64,000 bases of DNA from Methylobacterium segetis (GTDB taxonomy: Bacteria > Pseudomonadota > Alphaproteobacteria > Rhizobiales > Beijerinckiaceae), in NCBI RefSeq assembly GCF_004348265.1, contig NZ_SMNT01000005.1, positions 1 to 64,000 on the forward strand, in the 5' to 3' direction. Numbering within the stretch: position 1 is the first letter of the stretch; each line of letters begins with the position of its first letter. The notes beneath the pieces are model-generated. The model had not been told where the DNA came from. It did not search any database and was given only the letters and a program-made list of their open reading frames with translations. Of the stretch, positions 1 to 9,241 are shown piece by piece. Made by a program: the position numbers and the translations under genes.

Positions 1-63
1 GGCGGGCGGACGGCGCCGTCACATCTCTCCACCGGCAGCGGAACATCTGCGGAGATCTTGAGT

Positions 64-663
64 ATGAGCAGACCGAGACTTGTCGGCATCAGCGCCAATC
101 TGCAGCGGCCGTCGCGGACACGGGTGCTGGTGGAGGCGATCGCCGGCGCGGCGGCGGCCCAGGCCCCGCTGGAGGTCCGCCTGTTCGACCTCGTCGATGC
201 CGGCCCCGGCCTCGGCTCGGCCTGGACCCGCAGCGCGCTGCCCCTGCCGGCCCGGCGCGTCGTCGAAGCCATCGAGGAAGCGGACGCCCTGGTCGTCGGC
301 TCGCCGGTCTACAAGGGCGGATATACCGGACTTTTCAAGCACTTGTTCGATCTCGTCGAGCCGGGCGCCCTCGCCAACAAGCCCGTCGCCATCGCCGCGA
401 CCGGCGGCGGCGCGCGCCACGCCCTCGTCGTCGAGCACGCCTTCCGCCCCCTGTTCGGCTTCTTCAACGCCCTCCAGCTCCCGACCGCCGTCTACGGGTC
501 CAACGCCGATTTCACCGACTACGCCCTCACCGATGCCGGCGTCCGCGCGCGCGTCCAGGACGCCGCCGGCCAGCTCGCCGCCCTCTTGACCCGCGGGCTC
601 CTGCCCGGCATCCGGCCCGAGGACGCGTCGGCCGGGTCCCCCGTCGCGGCGGCCAGCCGATGA
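64..663 (+). CDS. msuE: NAD(P)H-dependent FMN reductase of sulfonate utilisation
   Basis: Predicted flavodoxin-like FMN reductase of about 199 residues that supplies reduced FMN to the downstream SsuD monooxygenase. The SsuE/MsuE family signature is visible: an N-terminal PSRTR phosphate-loop region, SPVYKGGYTGLFKHLFDLV near residues 80-98, and ATGGGARHALVVEHAF after it. I prefer the ATG at 64 because GGAG at 51-54 lies nine bases upstream; the TTG at 58 is only three bases from it. The stop overlaps the next start (ATGA). It heads a six-gene sulfonate operon. MsuE and SsuE are close relatives and I cannot separate them firmly from sequence alone. Confidence 0.9.
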   Translation: MSRPRLVGISANLQRPSRTRVLVEAIAGAAAAQAPLEVRLFDLVDAGPGLGSAWTRSALPLPARRVVEAIEEADALVVGSPVYKGGYTGLFKHLFDLVEPGALANKPVAIAATGGGARHALVVEHAFRPLFGFFNALQLPTAVYGSNADFTDYALTDAGVRARVQDAAGQLAALLTRGLLPGIRPEDASAGSPVAAASR

Positions 664-1610
664 TCGACCGCCGCCGCCTCCTCGCCGCGGGTCTCGCGGC
701 CGCGCTCCCCGCAGCCTCGCGGCCCGCCCGGGCGGCGGAGGAATTCCGGATCGGCTACCAGAAGAACGGCATCCTCGTCGTCGCCCGCCAGCAGGGCGTC
801 ATCGAGGAGCGCCTCGCGCGCCTCGGCCACGGCGTCCGCTGGGTCGAGTTCTCCTTCGGGCCGCCGCTCCTGGAGGCGCTCGGCCTCGGCAGCATCGATT
901 TCGGGCAGACGGGCGATGCGCCGCCGATCTTCGCGCAGGCGGCCGGGGCCGACCTCGTCTACGCGGCCGCGCAGGAGGCCGGAGGGTCCGGCGCCGGCAT
1001 CCTCCTGCCCGCCGGCTCGAAGATCGAGCGGCTGCAGGATCTCAAGGGGCGCCGCGTCGCCTTCGCCAAGGGATCCAGCGCCCACAACCTGACCCTGGCG
1101 GCCCTCGAGAAGGCCGGCCTCGCCTACGCCGACATCGAGCCCGTGACGCTCGCCCCCGCCGACGCGTCCGCCGCCTTCGCCCGCGGCAGCATCGACGCCT
1201 GGACGATCTGGGACCCGTATTTCGCAATCGCCGAGGCCCAGCCGGGCGCGCGCGTCCTCGCGCGCAGCACCGACATCGCGCGGCCGAACAACTACTTCCT
1301 GGCCAACCGCCGCTTCGCCGAAGGGCGGAGCGCCGTGCTGGCCGAGGCCATCGACGCCCTCTCGGGCGTGGCCCGCTGGTGCGAGGCCAACCGCGGCGAG
1401 GTCGCGGCGATCCTGTCGAAGGGCACCGGCGTGCCGCTGGCCGCGACCCGCAGGGCCGTCGACCGCACCGACTACGTGATCGGCCCGATGAGCCCGGCAG
1501 CCGCCGCCGAGCAGCAGCGCATCGCCGACCGCGTCCACGCCGCCGGCCTGATCCCGCGGCCGATCCGCGTCGCCGACGCGGTCTGGCACCTCCCGAACCG
1601 CAATGGCTGA
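660..1610 (+). CDS. ssuA: Aliphatic sulfonate ABC transporter, substrate-binding protein (copy 1)
   Basis: Periplasmic SsuA-type binding protein of 316 residues. The N-terminus (MIDRRRLLAAGLAAALPAAS) is a twin-Arg-like or Sec signal, with probable cleavage after ARA near residue 26. Mature-protein hallmarks of the family are RIGYQKNGIL, the GSIDFGQTGDAPPIFAQAAG motif and RGSIDAWTIWDPYFA. It should bind alkanesulfonates and deliver them to SsuBC. The start codon overlaps the msuE stop, indicating translational coupling. A second, clearly paralogous gene follows directly, so the two probably share SsuBC with different ligands; that part is inference. Confidence 0.9.
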   Translation: MIDRRRLLAAGLAAALPAASRPARAAEEFRIGYQKNGILVVARQQGVIEERLARLGHGVRWVEFSFGPPLLEALGLGSIDFGQTGDAPPIFAQAAGADLVYAAAQEAGGSGAGILLPAGSKIERLQDLKGRRVAFAKGSSAHNLTLAALEKAGLAYADIEPVTLAPADASAAFARGSIDAWTIWDPYFAIAEAQPGARVLARSTDIARPNNYFLANRRFAEGRSAVLAEAIDALSGVARWCEANRGEVAAILSKGTGVPLAATRRAVDRTDYVIGPMSPAAAAEQQRIADRVHAAGLIPRPIRVADAVWHLPNRNG

Positions 1611-1634
1611 GGCCCGAGAGCCGAGACGATCCCG

Positions 1635-2636
1635 ATGACCGACCCCTCCCGCTCACGCGCCGCCGCGGCGCCCACCCTCTCGGCGCCGAGCCGCCGCTCC
1701 GTCCTCGCGGGCGCCCTCGGAGCCGCGGCCCTCGCGGCGGGCCGCCCGGTCCGCGCGGCCGAGCCCGGCCTCCTGCGGGTCGGCTATCAGAAATACGGAA
1801 CCCTCGTCCTCCTGAAGGGTAAGGGTCTGCTGGAGCAGCGCCTGAAGCCGCTCGGCTACCGCGTGACCTGGGCGGAGTTCCCCTCCGGCCCGCCGCTCCT
1901 CGAAGCCCTGAACGCGGGCGCCATCGATCTCGGCTCGGCCGGCGAGGCACCGCCCATCTTCGCGCAGGCCGCGAGCGCGGATCTGCGCTACGTCGCCAAC
2001 GAGCCGCCCGCGCCGCTCGGCGAGGCGATCCTCGTGCCCCGCGACAGCACCGTGCGCACGGTGGCGGATCTGCGCGGCCGCACGATCGCCCTCAACAAGG
2101 GCTCGAACGTGCACTACCTGCTCGTGCGGGCGCTGGCCGAGGCCGGCGTGCCCTACGAGGCGGTCAACCTCGCCTGGCTGAGCCCGGCCGATGCCGGGGC
2201 CGCCTTCGCCCGCGGCTCCGTCGATGCCTGGGTGATCTGGGATCCCTACCTCGCCTCGGCCGAACGCAGCACCGGGGCGCGCACGCTTGTCAGCGGCACC
2301 GGCCTCGCGCCGAACCGCCAGTTCTACCTCTCGAACCGCGGGGCCGTGGAGACGCACCGGGCCGCGATCGAGGCCACGATCGGGGCGATCGGCGAGATCG
2401 ACACCTGGGCGAAGGCCAATACGGAGACGGTCGCCGCCGAGCTCGCACCCTCGGTCGGGATTCCCGCGCCGGTCCTGACGGTCGCTCTGGGCCGCCTCTC
2501 CTACGGTGTCAGGCCGATCGATGCCGAGACCATCGCGGACCAGCAGCGGGTCGCCGACGCCTTCCACGCCCTCGGGCTGCTGCCGAAGCCGCTCCGGGTC
2601 GCCGACGCGGTCTGGACGCCCGCACGCAACGGATGA
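1635..2636 (+). CDS. ssuA: Aliphatic sulfonate ABC transporter, substrate-binding protein (copy 2)
   Basis: Second SsuA-like periplasmic protein, 333 residues. It has a longer N-terminal region with a Tat-like SRRSVLAGALGAAALAAG stretch and probable cleavage after VRA near residue 41. The core motifs parallel copy 1: RVGYQKYGTLVLLKGKG, GAIDLGSAGEAPPIFAQAAS and RGSVDAWVIWDPYLASAE. It begins 24 bases after the copy 1 stop, and its own stop overlaps the ssuC start (ATGA). The tandem arrangement and shared C-terminal ending (LRVADAVW) point to gene duplication with later divergence, most likely for a different sulfonate. Confidence 0.9.
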   Translation: MTDPSRSRAAAAPTLSAPSRRSVLAGALGAAALAAGRPVRAAEPGLLRVGYQKYGTLVLLKGKGLLEQRLKPLGYRVTWAEFPSGPPLLEALNAGAIDLGSAGEAPPIFAQAASADLRYVANEPPAPLGEAILVPRDSTVRTVADLRGRTIALNKGSNVHYLLVRALAEAGVPYEAVNLAWLSPADAGAAFARGSVDAWVIWDPYLASAERSTGARTLVSGTGLAPNRQFYLSNRGAVETHRAAIEATIGAIGEIDTWAKANTETVAAELAPSVGIPAPVLTVALGRLSYGVRPIDAETIADQQRVADAFHALGLLPKPLRVADAVWTPARNG

Positions 2637-3433
2637 GTGCGATGACCGAGAGACTCGACACGCTGACGTCACGCACCGTCGCGCGCCTCACACCCTGGCT
2701 GCTGCCGGCGCTGATCCTCGGCGGCTGGCAGGCGGCGGTCTCCTTCGGGCTCGTCTCGAACCGCTTCATGCCGGCCCCGCTCGACGTGGCGCGCGCAGGG
2801 ATCGAGGCGGCGCGCTCGGGCGAGCTCTGGACCAACCTCGGCGTCAGCACCCTGCGGGCGCTGGCGGGCTTCGCCATCGGCGGCGGCATCGGCTTCGCGC
2901 TGGGCCTCGCCAACGGCCTGTCGCCGCGCTCCGAGCGGCTCACCGACACCAGCGTGCAGATGGTGCGCAACATCCCGCACCTCTCGCTGATCCCCCTCGT
3001 GATCCTCTGGTTCGGCATCGGCGAGGAGGCCAAGCTCTTCCTCGTCGCCCTCGGCGTGTTCTTCCCGATCTACGCCAACACGCTCCACGGCATCCGCTCG
3101 GTCGACCCGACGCTCGTCGAGATGGGCCGCGTCTACGGCATGACGAACAGCGAGCTGTTCCGGCGCGTCGTGCTGCCCGGCGCGCTGCCCTCGATCTTCG
3201 TGGGCCTGCGCTACGGCCTCGGCATCATGTGGCTGACGCTCATCGTCGCCGAGACGATCTCCGCCTCCTCCGGCCTCGGCTACATGGCGATGCAGGCGCG
3301 CGAGTTCATGCTCGTCGACGTCGTGGTCCTGGCGATCCTGATCTACGCGGCCTTGGGCAAGCTCGCCGACGCGCTGACACGGGGGCTGGAGCGCGTCTGC
3401 CTCGCCTGGAACCCCGCCTACCGGACGGTCTGA
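2633..3433 (+). CDS. ssuC: Aliphatic sulfonate ABC transporter permease
   Basis: Inner-membrane permease of 266 residues in the SsuC/TauC family, with about six membrane segments. The EAA-loop region is visible as [20 protein letters not shown] followed by [20 protein letters not shown]. It forms the channel for sulfonates delivered by the upstream binding proteins and energised by SsuB. The annotated ATG overlaps the previous stop; a second in-frame ATG lies at 2642 and could equally serve. The gap to ssuB is four bases, consistent with one operon. Confidence 0.93.
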   Translation: MSAMTERLDTLTSRTVARLTPWLLPALILGGWQAAVSFGLVSNRFMPAPLDVARAGIEAARSGELWTNLGVSTLRALAGFAIGGGIGFALGLANGLSPRSERLTDTSVQMVRNIPHLSLIPLVILWFGIGEEAKLFLVALGVFFPIYANTLHGIRSVDPTLVEMGRVYGMTNSELFRRVVLPGALPSIFVGLRYGLGIMWLTLIVAETISASSGLGYMAMQAREFMLVDVVVLAILIYAALGKLADALTRGLERVCLAWNPAYRTV

Positions 3434-3437
3434 TCCC

Positions 3438-4268
3438 ATGCTGCTCGATCTCACCCGCCCCGAGACCGCGACGCGACGCGTCGAAGCCGTGCCGCCGACG
3501 GCCGGCCTGCCGCCGGCCGCCGCCGATCGCGGCATCGCCGTGACCGTGCAGGGCCTCGCCAAGCGGTTCGGGGAGGCCTCGGTCCTCGAAGGGCTCGATC
3601 TCTACCTGCCGGCCGGCGGCTTCACGGCCGTGGTGGGACGCTCGGGCTGCGGCAAGAGCACCCTGCTGCGCCTGATCCTCGGGCTGGAGACGCCGAGCGC
3701 CGGCCGCATCCGGCTGGACGATGCGGAGGCGGCCCGGCGCCGCGCCCGCCCGCGCCGGATCATGTTCCAGGAGCCGCGGCTGCTGCCCTGGGCGCGCGTG
3801 CTCGACAACGTCGCGGTCGGCCTGACCGGCCAGGGCACGCGGGCGGAGCGCCGAGCCCGGGCGGCGGCCGCGCTGGAGGAGGTCGGCCTCTCCGGCAAGG
3901 CCGGCGCGTGGCCAGCGACGCTGTCGGGCGGCCAGCGCCAGCGCGTGGCGCTGGCCCGCGCGCTCGTCAGCCGGCCCGGTCTCATGGCCCTCGACGAGCC
4001 CCTCGGGGCGCTCGACGCCCTCACCCGGATCGGGATGCAGGATCTCATCGAGCGGATCTGGCAGGCGCAGCGGTTCACGGCCCTCCTCGTGACCCACGAC
4101 GTCGGGGAGGCGGTGGCACTCGCGGATCGCATCCTCGTCCTCGATGCGGGGCGCGTGGCCCTCGACCTCAAGGTCGACGTGCCCCGTCCCCGCCGCCGCG
4201 GCGACCCGCGCCTCGCGGCGCTGGAAGGCCGCATCCTCGAATACCTGCTCGGCGGGAAGGCCGCCTGA
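3438..4268 (+). CDS. ssuB: Aliphatic sulfonate ABC transporter ATP-binding protein
   Basis: ABC ATPase of 276 residues that powers sulfonate import. Walker A is GRSGCGKST at residues 67-75, the Q-loop FQE near 110-112, the signature LSGGQ at 162-166, Walker B LMALDE at 182-187 and the switch His at 220 in LLVTHD. The first 30 or so residues are an Ala/Pro-rich extension ahead of the conserved domain. It lies between the permease and the monooxygenase, the usual ssu order with ssuD last here. Confidence 0.93.
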   Translation: MLLDLTRPETATRRVEAVPPTAGLPPAAADRGIAVTVQGLAKRFGEASVLEGLDLYLPAGGFTAVVGRSGCGKSTLLRLILGLETPSAGRIRLDDAEAARRRARPRRIMFQEPRLLPWARVLDNVAVGLTGQGTRAERRARAAAALEEVGLSGKAGAWPATLSGGQRQRVALARALVSRPGLMALDEPLGALDALTRIGMQDLIERIWQAQRFTALLVTHDVGEAVALADRILVLDAGRVALDLKVDVPRPRRRGDPRLAALEGRILEYLLGGKAA

Positions 4269-4293
4269 GCGCAACCGACAAGGACCTGACCCC

Positions 4294-5469
4294 ATGACCC
4301 AGCCGAATGACGGGCGCGCCGACGTCCTCTGGTTCCTGCCGACCCATGGCGACGGGCGCTATCTCGGCGCCGCCGAGGGCGCGCGGTCCGTCACCCTGCC
4401 CTACCTCCGCCAGATCGCGCAGGCGGCGGACGATCTCGGCTATTACGGCGTGCTGCTGCCGACGGGCCGCTCCTGCGAGGATTCCTGGGTCGTCGCCTCG
4501 GCGCTCGCGCCCCTGACCGAGCGGCTGCGCTTCCTCGTCGCCGTGCGGCCCGGCCTGCAGGAGCCCTCCGTCGCCGCCCGCATGGCCGCGACCCTCGACC
4601 GGCTCTCGAACGGCCGCCTCCTCATCAACGTCGTGACGGGTGGCGATCCGGTCGAGCTTCGCGGCGACGGCGTCTTCCTCGAGCACGACGAGCGCTACGT
4701 CGTCACCGACGAGTTCCTGACGATCTGGCGCGGGCTCCTCGCCGGCGAGACCGTCAGCTTCGAGGGCAAGCACCTGCGCTGCGAGGCGGGCCGGGTCATC
4801 TTCCCACCCGTCCAGGCGCCCTATCCGCCGCTCTATTTCGGCGGCTCGTCGCCCGCCGGCATCGAGGTCGCGGCCGACCATTGCGACGTCTACCTCACCT
4901 GGGGCGAACCGCCGGCGGGTATCGCCGAGAAGATCGCCCGCGCGCGCGAGGCGGCGGAGCGGCGCGGCAAGACCTTCTCCTACGGCATCCGCCTGCACGT
5001 CATCGTGCGCGAAACGGAGAGCGAGGCCTGGGCCGAGGCCGAGCGGCTGATCTCGCGGCTCGACGACGCCACGATCGCCCGGGCGCAGGAGACGCTGAAG
5101 CGCCAGGATTCGGTCGGCCAGAGCCGGATGATGGCGCTGCACGGCGGCGACCGCAGCCGGCTCGTCGTCTCGCCGAACCTCTGGGCCGGCGTCGGGCTCG
5201 TGCGCGGCGGCGCCGGGACCGCCCTCGTCGGATCGGCCGATCAGGTCGCGGACCGGATGAAGGAGTACATCGACCTCGGCATCGACCGCTTCATCCTCTC
5301 GGGCTACCCGCACTTGGAGGAGGCGTACCGCTTCGCCGAGCTCGTCTTCCCGAAGCTTCCCCTGCGGGCGACGACCGGGAAGGCGCCGACGGACGCCCGC
5401 AACGACGGGCCGTTCGGCGAGGTCATCGCCAACGACATCGTCCCGAGCCGCCGCATCGCCGCGCACTGA
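4294..5469 (+). CDS. ssuD: FMNH2-dependent alkanesulfonate monooxygenase
   Basis: Cytoplasmic two-component luciferase-fold monooxygenase of 391 residues that cleaves alkanesulfonates to aldehyde and sulfite using FMNH2 from the reductase. Family features are [13 protein letters not shown] at the N-terminus, [25 protein letters not shown] around residues 110-135 (split across two conserved blocks) and [13 protein letters not shown] near 335. The ATG at 4294 is preceded by AAGGA near 4280-4284. The reading frame stays open upstream into ssuB, but that would add sequence lacking family similarity. The sulfite product feeds the CysI step encoded at 61785. Confidence 0.92.
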   Translation: MTQPNDGRADVLWFLPTHGDGRYLGAAEGARSVTLPYLRQIAQAADDLGYYGVLLPTGRSCEDSWVVASALAPLTERLRFLVAVRPGLQEPSVAARMAATLDRLSNGRLLINVVTGGDPVELRGDGVFLEHDERYVVTDEFLTIWRGLLAGETVSFEGKHLRCEAGRVIFPPVQAPYPPLYFGGSSPAGIEVAADHCDVYLTWGEPPAGIAEKIARAREAAERRGKTFSYGIRLHVIVRETESEAWAEAERLISRLDDATIARAQETLKRQDSVGQSRMMALHGGDRSRLVVSPNLWAGVGLVRGGAGTALVGSADQVADRMKEYIDLGIDRFILSGYPHLEEAYRFAELVFPKLPLRATTGKAPTDARNDGPFGEVIANDIVPSRRIAAH

Positions 5470-5506
5470 GGCTCGTCGGCCGAGGTCCGGCCGTCACCGC
5501 GCCGAC

Positions 5507-6829
5507 CTAGCGTCTCGGTGCCCGCGGGCGCCGAGGGCGCGTGGCCGGCCTTTTGGGGCCGGGTCCGGCTTCGGGCGGCCCCTCCTCCTCCCCCTCGGCC
5601 CCGCCCTCGGCGGGGCGAGCGGCCGGCCGAGGCGCAGGCTTCGGCACGGGACGGAAGCGGGGCGCAGGCGCGGACGGCTCCCGAGGCGTCTCCGCCATGG
5701 CGAGGAGCGGCGCGGGCTCGGGCTCGCGTTTCGGGCGGCCGCGCGGCTTCTTCTCCGCCTCGGGCTTCGGGTCGAAGGCGTGGGCCAGCACCTTCTTCAT
5801 CAGGCCCGGCAGAGGCTCCTCGCCGAGGTCGCGGCGAGGCGTGAAGCGCATGCCCTCTGGGACCCGCGTGTCGAGGCCGACGCGGGCGTGGAACACGGTC
5901 AGTTCCAGGGGAAAATGCGTGAAGCCGTGGCGCACGAGGCCGGGCAGCCGCCGCCAGCGCGCATCGAGCGGCGCGTCGAGGAGGGCGCGGGCCGGATCGT
6001 AATCCATCTCCCAAGGGCTCATCGGCGGCTCGGCCATCGCGCCGAGCAGCCCCTCCGGCGGGCGCGTGCGCAGGAGGATCGCGTCGTCGCCGCTGCGCAC
6101 GGCGACGAAGGCCGCGCCCCGCCGCAGCGCGCCCTTCGCGACCTTGAGCTTGCGCGGAAAGGTCTCCTGCAGCCCGAGGTCCCGGGCGCGGCAGGGGGCC
6201 ATCCAGGGGCAGAGGGCGCAGGCCGGGCGCTTCGGCGTGCAGATCGTGGCGCCGAGATCCATCACCGCCTGTGCGAAATCCCCGGGGCGCTCGGCCGGGA
6301 CCAGCGCCTGCGTCAGGCGGCGGATCTCGGCACGGCTGCCGGGCAGAGGCGCCTCGATCGCGAAGAGGCGCGTCACCACGCGCTCGACATTGCCGTCGAC
6401 GGCGGCCTCGGGCCGCTCGAAGGCGATCGCCGCGATGGCGCCCGCCGTGTAGGCGCCGATGCCGGGCAGCCGGCGCAGGCCATCGGCCGTGTCGGGGAAG
6501 CGGCCGGCCGCCGCCACCGCCCTCGCGCAGGCATGCAGGTTGCGGGCGCGCGAGTAGTAGCCGAGTCCCGCCCAGGCCGACATCACGGCCTCTTCCGGCG
6601 CCCCCGCCAGGGCCTCGACCGTGGGAAAGCGGTCGAGGAACCGTTGGAAATACGGCCGCACGGCCGCGATCGTGGTCTGCTGCAGCATGACCTCGGAGAG
6701 CCAGACGCGGTACGGGTCCGGCTGTTCGCCGGGCAGCGCCCGCCACGGCAGGACGCGCCGGTGCCGGTCGTACCAGCACAGAAGGTCGGCGGCCCGAGGC
6801 GGGTCGGTCTGGAATCCAGGCTTTGCCAT
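5507..6829 (-). CDS. mutY: A/G-specific adenine DNA glycosylase with basic C-terminal tail
   Basis: Base-excision repair glycosylase of 440 residues that removes adenine mispaired with 8-oxoguanine. Visible residues are Glu46 in SEVMLQQT, the helix-hairpin-helix LPGIG at 120-124, catalytic Asp144 in VDGNVERV, and the [4Fe-4S] cysteines 196, 203, 206 and 212. A C-terminal NUDIX-like MutT-homology domain follows from about residue 230 to 345. The last 80 residues are unusual: KPRGRPKR at 361-368 resembles an AT-hook core, followed by a Pro/Ala/Arg/Glu-rich tail ending RPRRPRAPRR. It is convergent with ssuD and divergent from the TM2 gene. Confidence 0.95.
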   Translation of the reverse strand: MAKPGFQTDPPRAADLLCWYDRHRRVLPWRALPGEQPDPYRVWLSEVMLQQTTIAAVRPYFQRFLDRFPTVEALAGAPEEAVMSAWAGLGYYSRARNLHACARAVAAAGRFPDTADGLRRLPGIGAYTAGAIAAIAFERPEAAVDGNVERVVTRLFAIEAPLPGSRAEIRRLTQALVPAERPGDFAQAVMDLGATICTPKRPACALCPWMAPCRARDLGLQETFPRKLKVAKGALRRGAAFVAVRSGDDAILLRTRPPEGLLGAMAEPPMSPWEMDYDPARALLDAPLDARWRRLPGLVRHGFTHFPLELTVFHARVGLDTRVPEGMRFTPRRDLGEEPLPGLMKKVLAHAFDPKPEAEKKPRGRPKREPEPAPLLAMAETPREPSAPAPRFRPVPKPAPRPAARPAEGGAEGEEEGPPEAGPGPKRPATRPRRPRAPRR

Positions 6830-6954
6830 GCGCGGCGCTGCATAACCGGCTGGTCCGGGCTCTCCAAGGGGTGAGCGCGGGCAACAGGGCGTGATCTGGA
6901 CCTTGTCCGAACCCCGTGCTAGCCCAGCTTGACCATTACAGACGAGCCGGCCTC

Positions 6955-7245
6955 ATGGCACTGACGACCCAGGACCGAATTCTGATCGAGACCCGGGTCT
7001 CGAACGACGGGCCCAGTGTCGGCGTGGCCTACATCCTGTGGTTCTGCCTCGGCGCCTTCTCGGCGCACCGGTTCTATCTGGGCCGCACCGGCACCGCCAT
7101 CCTGCAGATCCTGTGCAACCTCGTGCTGATCGGCTTCATCTGGGTCCTGATCGACGTCTTCCTGATCCCGGGCCTGGTTCGTGCCCGCCAGGACCAGATC
7201 CGGGATCGCCTGACGCAGCAGGCCCTGACGATCGGTGCCGTCTGA
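6955..7245 (+). CDS. TM2 domain-containing small membrane protein
   Basis: Small membrane protein of 96 residues. After a polar N-terminus it has two hydrophobic helices, with the TM2-type core AYILWFCLGAFSAHRFYLGR and then a second segment QILCNLVLIGFIWVLIDVFLI, ending in a basic tail. TM2 proteins have no well-defined bacterial function. I chose the ATG at 6955; the GTG at 6916 would add 13 residues, and neither has a strong ribosome-binding site. It is divergent from mutY. Confidence 0.8.
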   Translation: MALTTQDRILIETRVSNDGPSVGVAYILWFCLGAFSAHRFYLGRTGTAILQILCNLVLIGFIWVLIDVFLIPGLVRARQDQIRDRLTQQALTIGAV

Positions 7246-7323
7246 GCGCGGCAGGTTTCCCGAAACCGTCCGCGCGCTACACTGCGCCGGAACAAGGGTC
7301 TCGTCCGGGCAGTGTCTCTCCGC

Positions 7324-7809
7324 ATGGCGCGCGTCAAACCGCTGGCCGAACTCATCCAGTCCTGCGTGGGCCCTGCCTTCGCGGCCCAGGGCTTCGCGTC
7401 GACGGACATCCTCGCGGCGTGGCCCGACATCGTCGGCCCGCGCCTCGCCCGCTTCTGCCAGCCCTCGAAGCTCGAATGGCCGCGCCGACGCCGCAAGGAC
7501 GAGGACGGCCGCCCGGAGCCGGGCACCCTGGTGGTGCGCGTCGAGGGCGTCTTCGCCCTGGAATTGCAGCATCTCGCGCCCGTAGTGATCGAGCGGATCA
7601 ACGCGCATTACGGCTGGGCCTGCATCGGCCGCATCGTGATGAAGCAGGGCCGGGTCGGAGCGGCGCAACGCCGCGTCGAGCCGCCACGCATCGATCCCGT
7701 GCGGCGGGGCGAGGTCGCGCTCGCCGTCTCGAAGATCGGCGACGACGCCCTGCGGGATGCCCTCGACCGCCTGGGCACGGCGGTGGTGGCGTCCGGGCCG
7801 AAGCGCTGA
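7324..7809 (+). CDS. DUF721 / DciA-like protein
   Basis: Protein of 161 residues of the DUF721 family. The conserved N-terminal block is visible: PLAELIQSCVGPAFAAQGF, then ILAAWPDIVGPRLARFCQPS, then a basic linker and VVRVEGVFALELQHLAPVVI. Some DUF721 members (DciA) recruit or load the replicative helicase, but most alphaproteobacterial members are untested, so the role here is open. The ATG at 7324 fits the family N-terminus better than the GTG at 7312. The context next to mutY and a DsbA-like gene is common in Hyphomicrobiales. Confidence 0.82.
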   Translation: MARVKPLAELIQSCVGPAFAAQGFASTDILAAWPDIVGPRLARFCQPSKLEWPRRRRKDEDGRPEPGTLVVRVEGVFALELQHLAPVVIERINAHYGWACIGRIVMKQGRVGAAQRRVEPPRIDPVRRGEVALAVSKIGDDALRDALDRLGTAVVASGPKR

Positions 7810-7909
7810 GAGGCAGCCCTGGGCGACGGCACGGCGCCTTGCCACGCCGGCGCCGAGATTCTACCGCAACCGTCTCAGGTGCACGTTCCCTACCGGAGCC
7901 CGTCACGAC

Positions 7910-8563
7910 ATGATCACCCGGCGCGACGCCCTCAAAGCCACCGGATTCGCGCTCGGCGCGGCCGTCCTCCTGCCGAAGCTCACGCTGTCGGCGCTCGCGC
8001 AGAGCGAGAACGTCGCCGCGCTGATGCAGCCCGGCCCCCTCGGCGACGTCTGGCTCGGGCCGAAGGATGCCAAGGTCACGATCATCGAGTACGCCTCGAT
8101 GACCTGCTCGCACTGCGCGGCCTTCCATCGCCAGACCTGGCCGGCGCTCAAGGAGCGCTACATCGACACCGGGAAGGTGCGTTTCACGCTCCGCGAATTC
8201 CCCCTCGACCCGCTCGCGACCGCCGCCTTCATGCTGGCGCGCTGCGACGGCGACGCGAAGTATTATCCGATCACCGATCTGCTCTTCGATCAGCAGGCGA
8301 ACTGGGCCTTCGTCCAGAAGCCGCAATCGCCCGTCGATGCCCTGGAGAGCCTCCTGCGCCAAGCCGGCATCAACAAGGAGAAGTTCGAGGCCTGCCTCAA
8401 GGACCAGAAGCTCTACGCAGGCATCAACGCCGTGAAGCAGCGCGGGCTGGACACGTTCAAGGTCGATTCGACCCCGACCTTCTTCATCAACGGCGAGCGC
8501 TACAAGGGCGAGATGACCCTCGACGGCATGGAGAAGGTCATCAAGCCGATCCTCGGCGCATGA
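7910..8563 (+). CDS. DsbA-family thiol:disulfide oxidoreductase (thioredoxin fold)
   Basis: Exported thioredoxin-fold protein of 217 residues. A twin-Arg-like start (TRRDALKATG) and hydrophobic stretch indicate export, with cleavage probably near the ALAQS segment at residue 31. The active site is CSHC at 66-69 in YASMTCSHCAAFH, and the cis-Pro loop is STPTFF at 187-192. The CSHC dipeptide and helical insertion resemble alphaproteobacterial DsbA/DsbG-like proteins that oxidise periplasmic thiols. GGAG about 12 bases upstream supports the ATG at 7910. Confidence 0.88.
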   Translation: MITRRDALKATGFALGAAVLLPKLTLSALAQSENVAALMQPGPLGDVWLGPKDAKVTIIEYASMTCSHCAAFHRQTWPALKERYIDTGKVRFTLREFPLDPLATAAFMLARCDGDAKYYPITDLLFDQQANWAFVQKPQSPVDALESLLRQAGINKEKFEACLKDQKLYAGINAVKQRGLDTFKVDSTPTFFINGERYKGEMTLDGMEKVIKPILGA

Positions 8564-8691
8564 CCCGTTCGGGGCGGCTCGCGGAGTGCCGGGCCGCCCT
8601 CCGGAACCTGTGAGAAGAACGTTTCGCCGATTGCGCTCCGAAACGGCAATTCTGCAGAGCGTGCAATAACTTAGATTGTATTCAGCTCGCC

Positions 8692-8720
8692 TTGACACCC
8701 AAGGAGGGCGAAACTATGGT
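8692..8720 (+). promoter_or_regulatory. Sigma70-type promoter of the ATP synthase Fo operon
   Basis: A perfect -35 hexamer TTGACA at 8692-8697 is followed after 17 bases by TATGGT at 8715-8720. Transcription would start near 8727, about 50 to 60 bases upstream of the atpI start. No coding gene covers it, and it is the best consensus promoter I found in the window. Confidence 0.75.
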
Positions 8721-8787
8721 GCGCCGCGCTTGAAGGGGGCGTTCCAGCCGGTTCCTCTCGCCTCTCGCTGATGTTGTGAGTATCGCC

Positions 8788-9165
8788 GTGAGCGGCAACG
8801 ACGCGAAGCACGAGGGGGACAACGGCCGGGCAGCGACACCGGACAGCGATCTCTCCGCGAGGCTCAGACGTCTCGAGACGCAGATTGAACGGAAGCGGCC
8901 CTCGGCCACTCCCGGGCCTTCGTCGCGTTCCGGGTCTGCCGGGCCGTCCCCCCTCGGGCAGGCGATGCGACTCTCCACGGAGTTCGTCGCCGGCGTGATC
9001 GCGGGGGGGATCCTCGGCTGGATCTTCGATCATCTACTGGGGACTAAACCCTGGGGCCTGATCGTGTTCCTGATGCTGGGTTTCGTCACGGGCGTCTACA
9101 ACGTGATGCGCGCGTCCGGCTTCGGCGGGCAGCGCTCCGGACCGGACGATCGTCGGGGATCTTGA
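8788..9165 (+). CDS. atpI: ATP synthase subunit I (AtpI)
   Basis: AtpI-type membrane protein, about 125 residues, first gene of the Fo operon. The N-terminal half is polar and low-complexity; the C-terminal half has two membrane helices with GVIAGGILGWIFDHLLGTKP and a second segment ending GFVTGVYNVMRAS, typical of alphaproteobacterial AtpI. AtpI helps assemble the c-ring or supplies Mg2+ in some species. Two GTG starts are possible, 8776 and 8788, neither strongly supported by a Shine-Dalgarno sequence. Confidence 0.85.
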   Translation: MSGNDAKHEGDNGRAATPDSDLSARLRRLETQIERKRPSATPGPSSRSGSAGPSPLGQAMRLSTEFVAGVIAGGILGWIFDHLLGTKPWGLIVFLMLGFVTGVYNVMRASGFGGQRSGPDDRRGS

Positions 9166-9241
9166 GAGACGACAGGCTTCGCGGGACGGCCCGGGGCGGA
9201 ATCCCGGGGCGCCCGGCTGACAACAAGGGACGGAAGCGGGC

